Below are positions 34,532 to 44,164 of a DNA stretch of 64,000 bases, piece after piece (within the stretch, counting starts at the first letter, position 1; each line of letters starts with the position of its first letter). A program made the position numbers and the translations under genes. The notes beneath the pieces are model-generated. The model saw nothing but the letters and a program-made list of their open reading frames with translations, was not told the origin of the DNA and made no database searches. Source of the stretch: Coix lacryma-jobi var. lacryma-jobi. Taxonomy: Eukaryota; Streptophyta; Magnoliopsida; Poales; Poaceae. The DNA lies in NCBI GenBank assembly GCA_009763385.1, contig CM019827.1:109519204-109583203 (forward strand). Reading direction: 5' to 3'.

Positions 34532-35611
34532 TCAAGATGTGATTTGGTGAAGTGGTTTCCCCTCTAATACCAACTTAAGAGCACAACGAGATCTACAAAA
34601 TTTGTGATAAACATACGCATCTACAACCACCCTTTTGAAGTTTTTATAAACAAAAAGTGTGAGAGGGTTGAAAATCTCGAGTGTGGCAATGTTAGACAGA
34701 CCACTAGAATCAGGAGATGTCTCATATGAGCATGGATTTAAAGAGGTGTTTATGAAGTAGCTTCCATGCTCTTTGATATCATCTTCCTCGATTTCAGAGA
34801 AGAACACCGAAGGATGGGGTTCATAATTTTCTAAAGTGTGGGGTGTTTTCTCTATGGGAGGTTCTACGACAACCAAATTGTTAGAAGGATTTGAAGGAAT
34901 TTCAAATTTGATTGTGTGTTCCTCCTCGTGTTGGTCGGGATCGAGCTCGACTTTTTCTTGTAGGAATTCGTCAAAACTGCTGTAAGGAGTGTTTTCAAGG
35001 ATTTTCTCTAGGATGTCTCTTCCTTCACTAACAAGTTTATGTGAGAATGATCCTCCAGAAGCTAAATCGAGTTGTAGAGCAGTTTCCTTGTTAAGACCAC
35101 AATAAAAGTGAAAGTGTAGCACATGGTCTGGCAAGGAAAGGTTTGGGCTAGAATTGGTAAGGCGTTTGAACCTAGCCCAAGCTGCTCCTAGCGTCTCCTT
35201 CTCTTTTTGTTTGAATGTAAGAATTTTGATTCTAAGATCAGTGATTCGAAAAAGAGGGAAGAAAACAAGACAAAAGTTGTCCCGAAGTTCATCCCAATTT
35301 CCATTTGTGCCCCTTACGGAATGATCATACCATTTTCTCGCTCTTCCCAAAAGGGAGAACGAGAATAGTTTCCATGTAATGGTCTCTTGTGTCATGCCAG
35401 CAATAGTCTGACAAGAACACAACTGCTCAAATTCCCTAAGGTAAGTGTATGGATCTTCGTCTTCTGACCCAGAGAAGGATTTCTCCCGAACCATGGCTAT
35501 AAGAGCAGGGCGAAGCTCATAACCATTTGTAAGAATAGGGTGTGATGATGGTGGAGGCTCCAACAAGTCGCCCTTTGGAGCAAAGAATCTATATATAGGA
35601 GTGAAATCCAT
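34532..35611 (-). CDS. Element E Gag (Gypsy, Athila-like)
   Basis: The minus-strand frame continues upstream to 35737, but the likely start is MDFTPIYRFFAPKGDL at 35611, about 80 bases from the primer site. The protein of about 359 residues contains the Retrotrans_gag pattern: AWARFKRLTNSSPNLSLPDH, TWKLFSFSLLGRARKWYD, WDELRDNFCLVFFPLFRITD and FYCGLNKETALQLDLASGG. Gag forms the particle shell. The open frame is unbroken, which is notable in an otherwise decayed element. No zinc knuckle follows before the stop at 34532. Confidence 0.85.
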   Translation of the reverse strand: MDFTPIYRFFAPKGDLLEPPPSSHPILTNGYELRPALIAMVREKSFSGSEDEDPYTYLREFEQLCSCQTIAGMTQETITWKLFSFSLLGRARKWYDHSVRGTNGNWDELRDNFCLVFFPLFRITDLRIKILTFKQKEKETLGAAWARFKRLTNSSPNLSLPDHVLHFHFYCGLNKETALQLDLASGGSFSHKLVSEGRDILEKILENTPYSSFDEFLQEKVELDPDQHEEEHTIKFEIPSNPSNNLVVVEPPIEKTPHTLENYEPHPSVFFSEIEEDDIKEHGSYFINTSLNPCSYETSPDSSGLSNIATLEIFNPLTLFVYKNFKRVVVDAYVYHKFCRSRCALKLVLEGKPLHQITS

Positions 35612-35690
35612 GTGGTGATGTGGTAAAAGAAAAAGGTGGTAAAAGAAAAGAAACACGGACGATCCTGGTTCAATTCTAGAACAGCTACCG

Positions 35691-35709
35691 TTCCCCGGCA
35701 AAGGCGCCA
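35691..35709 (-). other. Primer-binding site of element E (tRNA-Asp-like)
   Basis: The minus strand reads TGGCGCCTTGCCGGGGAAC seven bases after the LTR end, close to the tRNA-Asp complement used by many plant Gypsy elements. Confidence 0.8.
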
Positions 35710-35716
35710 GAAAGCT

Positions 35717-37108
35717 TGTTGGGTATTTTAAACGCACACAGAGAAATCCGCAAGCGCACGGATACTGATGTAGCTTTCACCTGAGAGTATTCCAGGGTAT
35801 CGATTTCCACGGGGACCGTGAAGTGTACTAGAAGAATTAAGAACGTCCAAGAAAAGAATGATAATGTGGGTAGAGAGAGATCTTAGGGTTTTCTAAGCGG
35901 GTCTATCTAATTAAAGGCTCACTATACTTTACTTACTTCGGAGCAGCAGGTCCTTTCCAACTCTCGAAAATACTGGGAAGAAGGTAGTTCGGGGAAGGCT
36001 GCCGAAAGCTCTACGAGAACACCAACCCTAACGTGGTGGATTACAAAGACCTGACAGAGCTGTCACCTCTGGGGCTACCACAACTATCCGGAGGATTGGG
36101 CGCAAACTCAGGTAAACCCTAGTCTAGACACCGTGTCTACACTAACGCTTACTACTATAATTACTGCGGATAACTAGAGCACTCAATACGAGCAGAGATC
36201 CAGTAAATAAAGTAAAGCAAGAACTGCAATATAATTCTTAGAAATAGTAAATGAAGAACCTGGAGATTACATGAAGACGAACCAGATGCTGCACCAATAC
36301 AATGTCGAGGAAGATCCGACAGATCCGGCTCCTCCTCAGCTCTCTCCTCCTCCTCTCTCTAATCCAATCTCTAATTACAACTAGATGAACTAGACAACTA
36401 GAACAAGGACTAGAAATAGAAGAACTAGAACTAGATCTAGATGAACTAGAAGAGATTCATCTAGAGGGACCTCTACTTCTAATTGAAACCCTAGTTTCTG
36501 ATGTGGAGATGAATAATGAAGATTGAGATGCCTGGAGAGGGGGGGTCTGGGGTTGCTTATATAGCCCGAGGTGGAGTAGGGGGCAAGGAATCGCCATGTC
36601 ATCGATCCGCGTCACGTTTATCGCCCACCGTTGGATCAAACCGACTTCAGGGACGGTGGAGATGCATCCTAGGAGGCGGTGGAAGAATGTTCCAGAAGGC
36701 GGAGGCGAAACGGCCTCTGTGGCCGACCGGTCGGTCCTGGGGTGGGACCGGTCGGTCTGGCCCAGTGGGCCCATGTGGTGGCCCGCCTTGTGGTGTCTTC
36801 TGGTGTCTTCTAGATCTTTCTTTTGCAGATTTCGTCGCGAAATTAATATCTTTTCATCCGGGACTCCGAATATAGCAAATGATATGTCCGTTTCGATCGT
36901 CTCGACGAGCCCTTCGCAATGGTGCACTCCAATTCATCACTTGAGGTACTTTTATATGGTGAACTATTGATGTCCTACAAAACAAGTGAGAGCACCAAAA
37001 CCCATGGAACTTGTTAGTTTCAAACCCTACAGCTATGCTTTGTAATTCATTTAGTGTCATTTCATGCAATAGTTGATGGTTAATTATGAGCATTAGTGAG
37101 CGTCAACA
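35717..37108 (-). repeat. LTR E2
   Basis: 1392 bp, same termini as E1 (TGTTGGGTATTTT...GCGTCAACA). It is the 5' LTR for the gag-bearing copy on the minus strand, yet it is followed at higher coordinates by polypurine tract and internal sequence, as if it were also a 3' LTR. Confidence 0.93.
36557..36770 (-). promoter_or_regulatory. U3 motif cluster and TATA box of LTR E2
   Basis: GACCGGTCGGTCC and GGACCGGTCGGTC near 36725-36760, with CTATATAAGC near 36557-36565 downstream on the minus strand. Confidence 0.55.
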
Positions 37109-37204
37109 AGTTCCCCCAAGCTTAACCTTTGCTAGTCCCGAGCAAAGCCAATCTCAACAATGGATCAGGAGTTGCTGCAATATCTTTACTTCCAACAAGT
37201 ACAC
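37109..37204 (-). other. Start of a second element E internal region
   Basis: Polypurine tract and flanking 80 bases are the same as 26342-26437, including the F target site TACAC. Confidence 0.88.
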
Positions 37205-37362
37205 TGACGGACCAGGATGTCAGAGATATCATCTATCGATGATTACTCCGACTAATCCAGGATGGCTTTAGAGATCCGAAGACTTGTAACGAAGTGTACT
37301 TGGATTAGGACTCTAGTTTGTAACTTAGCCGAGTTGTAAAAGGAAGTCCTGTTGTTAGGATA
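37205..37362 (+). repeat. Truncated LTR of element F in the second E copy
   Basis: The first 158 bases of the F LTR occur at exactly the same E target site as in copy one, so copy two inherited the F insertion. It breaks off after GTTGTTAGGATA and is joined to Copia gag sequence. Confidence 0.93.
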
Positions 37363-38649
37363 AGAGATGGCTCTATTTTTCAAGAGATTTGGCAAGTTCA
37401 TGAAGAAGAAGGGATATGGAGCAAGAAAGAGAAGAGATGCAACCAAAAGCACAACTAAAAGGTGCTATAGATGCAAGAGCAAGGATCACTTCATTGCGGA
37501 TTGTCCATAGTCTAGTGATGAAGATGATGATAACAAGAAGTGCAAGAAGAAAGACAAGAAAGAAAAGAAGGAAAAGAAAGAGAAGGAGAAGGAAAAGAAG
37601 AAAGGTGGTTCCTATGTTGTGACATGGGATAGTGATGCCTCCTCAAGCGATGATGATGATTCTAGTGATGATGAGAGGAAGACCACCAAGAAGAAGGCTA
37701 TGGCCAGTCTTGCTATCTCAAGCAAGCCTTCTATCTTCGACACTCCATCGACATGCTTCATGGCTAAGGCCACTAAGGTATCATCCGATGAGAGTGAGAG
37801 TGATGATGATGAGGAGTACTCAAAGGAGGACCTCATGAGCATGCTACAAGATGCTCACTCTTACATTGAGACTAAGAGGAAGGAGTGCAAAGAATTGTGC
37901 AAGGCCAACAAGACTCTTGAGCAATCCTTTGATGAGCTCAAGTCCACTCATGAGAGGCTAGAGGAAGCCCATGAGAAGCTTGATCAAGCTCACACTAGGC
38001 TTAAGGAAGCCCACTCCTCCCTCCTTGATCAAAGTAAGATTGAGGATATTGTAGAGACATGCAATGTAGGAGTTACATGTGATATTATTGATGAATCTTT
38101 TTATGCTCCTATTATTGTTGGTCCCACAAATGCATCATCATCATCTAGCTCAACTAAAATGACTACTTCTACTACTTGTGATTCATCATTAGTGGTAGAA
38201 AATGAGAACCTTAAGAACAAGGTTAATGAGCTCACTCATGCATTAGGCAATGCCTATGGTGGAGATGCCACTTGCTTAAGTGCTTGGGTAGCCAAAGGTG
38301 TCCACTCAACAAGGAGGGACTTGGCTATACCCCCAAGAAGGGCAAGGCGGCCTTTGCTACTCACAAGACTCGTTTTGTGAAGAGCAATGGTCGGTATTGC
38401 TATAGTTGCAAGCAATCCGGGCACATAGAGCAAAATTACTTTAACAAGAACAAGAACAAGAACAATGCTCATGTTTTATCTATTCGGTTTGATTCTTGTT
38501 ACATGCTTACAAAGGGCACTAATGGTGTGAAGGCTAAGTACATTGGTGCACCCATGGTTGGCCCAAAGAAGAAGGCAATTTGGGTGCCCAAGAGCTTGGT
38601 GACTAACCTTGGAGGACCCAAAAAGATTTGGGTACCTAAGAAGAATTGA
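37363..38649 (+). pseudogene. Copia A-right Gag, 5'-truncated and disrupted
   Basis: The frame starts abruptly at the junction (first ATG 37367) just before a zinc knuckle (CYRCKSKDHFIADC, about 37468-37509). A TAG at 37508-37510 follows directly. Then come a Ser/Asp-rich and Lys-rich linker, a heptad-like Glu/Lys stretch (SFDELKSTHERLEEAHEKLD) and, after a frameshift near 38272, a second knuckle whose last Cys is Tyr (CYSCKQSGHIEQNY). It ends in IWVPK repeats typical of Maximus/SIRE-type Copia Gag. The capsid part and 5' LTR are missing. Confidence 0.85.
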
Positions 38650-38687
38650 TCTCTTTTGTAGGTAAATTATAAAGCGGAAGACATTGG

Positions 38688-40266
38688 GTGCTTGATAGTG
38701 GGTGCACTCAACACATGACCAGAGATGGAAGAATGTTCAAATCAATCAACACTAGTGGCAATGATCATGCAGATGCTATCACATTTGGTGACAATAAGAA
38801 AAGCAAGGTCAAAGGCTTGGACAAGATTGCAATATCCAATGACTTGAGCATCTCCAATGTGCTATTAGTGGAATCTCTCAACTTCAATCTATTATCTATG
38901 GCACAACTGTGTGATTTGGGATTCAAATGCATATTTGGTGTTGATGATGTGGAGATAGTGAGTGTTGATGGAAGTGACTTGGTGTTCAAAGGATTTAGAT
39001 ATGAGAATCTTTATTTGGTGGACTTTGATGCAAGTGAAGCTCAATTGACAACATGCTTATTCACCAAATCAAGTATGGGTTGGCTATGGCATAGGCGCTT
39101 GGGACATGTTGGAATGAAGCAACTAAAGTGGCTAGTGAAGCATGACATGGTGAGAGGGCTAAAGGATGTTCACTTTGAAAAGGACAAGCTTTGTAGTGCA
39201 TGCCAAATGGGAAAACAAGTTGGAAACACCCATCCTAACAAAGGAATGATAAGCACTACACATGCACTTGAGTTGTTGCACATGGACTTGTTTGGACCAA
39301 CAACATATGCAAGTATTAGGGGAAACAAGTATGGCTTTGTGATAGTGGATGACTATACAAGATACACATGGGTCTTCTTTCTTGTTGACAAAAGTGAAGT
39401 GTTTGGGATATTCAAAACCTTTGTCAAGAGAAGCCAAAATGAATTTGATAGAAGAATCAAGAAAGTGAGAAGTGACAATGGAAGTGAATTTAGAAACACA
39501 AGAGTTGATGAGCTATGTGATGAGCTTGTAATCAAGCATCAATTCTCGGCCAAGTATACACCTCAATCCAATGGGATAGTTGAAAGGAAGAATATGACAC
39601 TCATTGATATGTCAAGATCTATGCTTAGTGAATATAATGTGAGCGATTCCTTTTGGGCCGAAGCAATCAACACGACATGCTATTATAGCAACCGGCTCTA
39701 TTGTCACCCTCTATTGAAGAAGACACCATATGAGCTCCTCAATAATTGAAAGCCCAACATTGCTTATTTTCTAGTCTTTGGGTGCAAGTGCTACATACTG
39801 AAGAAGGGCACAAGACTTGGCAAGTTTGAGAAGAAGTGTGATGAAGGGTTTCTACTTGGTTACTCCACCACAAGCAAAGCATATAGAGTGTGGAACAACA
39901 CAAAAGGAATAGTTGAAGAAGTCCATGATGTTGAATTTGATGAAACCAATGGCTCTCATGAAGGACAAGATAATCTAGATGATGTGAGAGGAACACAATT
40001 GGTGGAAGCTATGAAGAACATGGACATTGGTGATATAAGGCCAAGGCAAGTGATTGACATTGAAGATGGCAAAGATCAAGTGCTCTCTCCTCCAACCATA
40101 CATGGCAATGATGTTGCAAGCTCTAGTGGTTCTCAAGATCAACAAGATGCTAGTAGCTCCCAAGTGACTCATCCAAGTACAAGTGCAAGTATCCAACCGC
40201 AACAAGTGCTCCAACCAACACACATTGCAAGAGATCATCCTTTGGATCAAATTTTTGGTGACATAA
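38688..40266 (+). pseudogene. Copia A-right Pol, protease and integrase part
   Basis: The frame contains the protease active site DSGCTQHMT at its start and the pre-integrase zinc region (WHRRLGHVGMKQL...CSACQMGKQ). It continues with the integrase core with its D, D, E residues (HMDLFGPT, RSDNGSEF, PQSNGIVERKN) and the linker (SPPTIHGNDVASSSGSQDQQ). The order protease-integrase-RT is that of Copia. It lies in a different frame from gag. A TGA at 39747-39749 interrupts it, and solo LTR C is inserted at 40267. Confidence 0.9.
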
Positions 40267-41522
40267 TGTAAGTGCAATCAAGCCCTAATTGTGGGTTTTG
40301 GTATTAATGACAATATGATTGGAGAACTAATGAGATTTATGAAGATGACAAGCAGGTTAATAATAAGAAAGGATGGTTTATACGCGTTGGTGGACCCCTC
40401 ATACTATACTTCATCGGATCCGGACTCAAAGTGATATGTCAAGCTTTTTCAATTGAATTTGAGTTATAGGAATGCCGTACTATCAAGGGGGAATGCAAAT
40501 ACATTGCTATGGCTGAATGACATGTGCTCAAACCAACCCAAGCCATCCATGTTTCTAACCAAAGACAGTTGCACTGAATTCCAATCCAACCCTGTCTGAT
40601 TGGCAGGCGCGGCAGTGCCGCTCTTGTCGCGGCAGTGCCGGGCCGCGGCACTGCCGGGATTCGGCCGGCACTGCCGCGACTTGTTGTAACCGTTGGCAGG
40701 GAGGAGATATTTACTCCATCTCCCTGCCACCCCAACGGTAATCCACGACCAGAACTCATCACCTACCTCCAGACAAGCTCTCTCTTCCCCATTGAAGGCT
40801 CTCAACTCCCCTCTCACCAATCCTTCGATTTCCATTGATTCCAAGTGATTGAGAGGCTTAAACCTTCATCAAAGAGAAGCCCTAGCTGAGATCTACTTCC
40901 TAGAGCACTTGATTTGAGCCATAGCCGGTGGATTTGCTTCTATTACTCTTGGGTTCTTGGAACCCTAGCCGGCTAGGCGTCGCCCTAGAGCATTGCCAAC
41001 TTGTGTGGCGGCCTAGGGAGGTTTGTAATCGATTGTGCAGCTAGTATTATTACCCCTCACCTCAAGGATTTGGTTCCTTGACTTGAGAACGAGGTAGAGT
41101 TGAAAAGCTCATGACCTAAGTGGTCAACCTCAACAACGTGGAGGTAGGCAAGCCTTGGTGGCGAGCTGAACCACGGGATAAATCTCTTGTCACTTGTGCT
41201 TATTTGCTTTCATATTACTTACTTGTGAACTTGTGATAGATTCTAGGATTTGGCCCGATCTACTTTCTATGTCATATTTGGCTTGTTAGAGTTGGTTGTG
41301 TTGGTTCAGGGAACTTGTCGTAGCATTTCCATTCATATAGAATCAGTTGGTTGTGGCTGGATTTCGAATTGCAGCTTCTGGTCTCACACTGCGCGGCAGT
41401 ACCGCGCTGGGGCCGGCAGTGCCGGGCACAGAGCGGTAGTGCCGGGCTTATCTAATTAAGTTTTGAGCTGTGATTTTTGACAGGCCTATTCACCCCCCCT
41501 CTAGGCCACACAGGTCCTTACA
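40267..41522 (+). repeat. Solo LTR of Copia family C inside A-right pol
   Basis: 1256 bp, TGTAAGTGCAATC...GTCCTTACA, flanked by CATAA on both sides (40262-40266, 41523-41527). Removing it with one CATAA rejoins pol exactly in frame with A-left. A solo LTR forms when two LTRs of one element recombine and lose the middle. Confidence 0.93.
40595..40690 (+). promoter_or_regulatory. U3 motif cluster of LTR C
   Basis: CGCGGCAGTGCCG, CCGCGGCACTGCCGG and CCGGCACTGCCGCG are self-complementary variants of one motif; a second, looser cluster lies at 41392-41450. No strong TATA box is visible nearby (GATATTTACTCC at about 40703 is weak). Confidence 0.45.
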
Positions 41523-43131
41523 CATAAGAAGAAGTGTGCAAACAAGATCAAGATTGGCTTCATTTTGTGAACACTACTCATTTGTATCATCTATTGAGCC
41601 AACCAAGATTGATGAAGCTTTGATGGATGTTGATTGGGTGAATGCAATGCATGAAGAGTTGAACAACTTCACCCGCAATAATGTTTGAGAGTTAGTGGAA
41701 AGACCGAAGAACACATATGTGATTGGCACTAAATGGGTCTTCCGGAACAAGCAAGATGAAGATGACATTGTTGTAAGAAACAAAGCAAGATTGGTTGCAC
41801 AAGGGTACACTCAAATGTAAGGAATTGACTTTGGAGAAACCTATGCACCGGTTGCTAGATTGGAAGCCATTAGAAACTTACTTGCATATGCTTGTTCTCA
41901 CAACATCAAGTTCTATCAAATGGATGTCAAGAGTGCATTTCTAAATGGATTCATCAATGAGCTAGTGTATGTTGAGCAACCTCCCAGTTTTGAAGATATG
42001 AAGAAGCCCAACCATGTGTACAAGCTCTAGAAGGCATTATATGGGTTGAAGCAAGCACCAAGAGCATGGTATGAAAGATTGAGAGATTTCTTGCTATCAA
42101 AGGGTTTCAAGATGGGGAAGGTTGACACCACTCCCTTCACTAAGAAGATTGGAAGTGACTTGTTTGTGTTGCAAATCTATGTGGATGACATTATATTTGG
42201 ATCAACCAACCAAGACTTTTGTGAAGAGTTTGGAGAAATGATGGCTAAGGAGTTTGAGATGTCTATGATTGGAGAGCTTAGTTACTTCCTTGGGATACAA
42301 ATCAAGCAAATGAAGAAAGGCACATTTGTTAGTCAAGGCAAGTACATCAAGGACATGCTCAAGAAGTTTGGGTTAGATGAAGCTAAATCAATAACCACTC
42401 CAATGGGCACAAATGGACATTTGGATAGTGACTCTAGTGGTGGCATGGTGGATCAAAAGTTGTATCGGTCAATGATTGGAAGCTTACTCTATGTGACCGC
42501 ATCAAGACCAGATGTCATGTTTAGTGTGTGCATGTGTGCAAGGTTCCAAGCTTCACCAAGAGAGAGTCATTTGAAGGCAACCAAAAGAATATTGAGATAT
42601 TTGAAGCACACTCCAAATGTTGGACTATGGTACCCCAAGGGCTCTCAATTTGAATTGATTGGATACTCGGATTCCGATTATGCGAGATGCAATGTGGATA
42701 GAAAGAGCACATCGGGCACTTGTCAATTGCTTGGAAGATCACTTGTCTCATGGTCATCAAAGAAGCAAAATAGTGTTGCACTCTCTACCGCCGAACCCGA
42801 ATACATATCCGCGGGTAGTTGTTGTGCACAATTGCTATGGATGAAAGCTACATTGCAAGATTATGGAGTCAAGTTTGGACAAGTCCCATTGCTATGTGAT
42901 AATGAGAGCACCGTCAAAATAGCCACCAACCCGGTTCAACATTCAAGAACAAAGCACATTGACATAAGGCATCACTTCATTAGAGATCATCAAGCAAAGA
43001 AAGATATATATATTGAGAGTGTGGGCACCGATGATCAACTTGTCGATATCTTCACCAAGCCACTAGATGAGAGAAGGTTTTGCAAGTTAAGGAATGAATT
43101 GAATATCCTAGACTTCTCCAACATGAGTTGA
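41523..43131 (+). pseudogene. Copia A-right Pol, reverse transcriptase and RNase H
   Basis: This continues the pol frame after solo LTR C. It is closely similar to A-left: YVDD is present (IYVDDIIFGSTNQ), as is RNase H with AEPEYISA where A-left has AEAEYISA. Three nonsense codons disable it: TGA 41686-41688, TAA 41818-41820 and TAG 42028-42030. The stop after DFSNMS is at the same place as in A-left. Confidence 0.93.
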
Positions 43132-44164
43132 ATGCACCCCCACATATGACATGCCTCTCCTCCAACAAAGCAAAGGTGAAATTGTTTGGCATGTGCATTC
43201 ATTCTTATTAGGTTGTCCTCTAGTTCATATAGCTATCACATTGCTTGTTTAGGCTCATTTATAGTAAATCAAATGAATTTGAAGTATATATGGTACCACT
43301 ATTGCTTCTATGTTTGATTTGTTCTAGTGGTAGCATATAACTTGTTTGTGAGCTTGTAACTCTAGTGTTTGATCTAGTAAGTGAGCAATGAGTGTTTAAC
43401 CAACATGAGTAAGATAACCATTGCAAGATGTGTGAAGAAGCTTACTCTAGAGCAAACCATGTTAAATGTCTTATGCTCATGAGCTAGATTAAGCCATAAC
43501 TGGACTTAGTTTGATCCCCTCATGCAAATCTCATGATAAAAGTTGTCTCCTTTCATTAAAACTTGCCCCACCTTTATGATAATTGGTGACAAAGGGGGAG
43601 AAAATCCAACAAAGATATGCTAGTGAAAGGGGAGATAACAAAATAACGGGATGAAATATGAGTGTAATTTTCAAGTGGATTGGAGCTTGAACAACTAAAA
43701 TTTGAGCATACAAATAGGGGGAGCAAGCTCATAAACATGTACGTTGCATTTGAAATGTGCATATTCATATGATTGATTGCATTACATAAGCTATTAATTG
43801 ATTCTCTAGCATGTTTAGAATGACAACTAGACATATTTGTTTTTCAAGTGGTTCAAGAGCCTTATTATAATGTTGATCTCACGGGGTTCTTGAGTTTTGA
43901 TGTATGTCTAGTGACAAATGATGCTAAGGACGGTTTAACATGTGCACTCCGATTGGTATCACGCTTCAAAGGTCCATTCTTAAGCCTTAGCATCATCATT
44001 AATAGTATTGCTCACCCACATTTCATATCCATACATATGTGCCAAATTTAGAACCAAACTCTATAGCACATATGTAGGGGGAGCTAATACTATCAATGTG
44101 CTTACTCAAATTTAAATCACATACCTTTGTATAGGTTGTCACCAATTACCAAAAAGGGGGAGAT
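43132..44164 (+). other. 3' untranslated region and polypurine tract of A-right
   Basis: Non-coding, inverted match to 22110-23188. The polypurine tract AAAAAGGGGGAGAT occupies 44151-44164. Confidence 0.8.

Larger units (their letters stand above)
24951..37362 (-). mobile_element. Athila-like Gypsy element E with a partial second tandem copy
   Basis: In plus coordinates the order is LTR (24951-26341), internal region (26342-35716, with element F inside), LTR (35717-37108), then internal sequence again (37109-37204) and the first 158 bases of the F LTR (37205-37362). The element reads on the minus strand, with primer site, gag and protease remnant after the LTR at 35717. I find no integrase or reverse transcriptase, so it is non-autonomous. 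The repeated PPT side after the second LTR shows tandem duplication rather than a simple two-LTR insertion. Confidence 0.85.
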
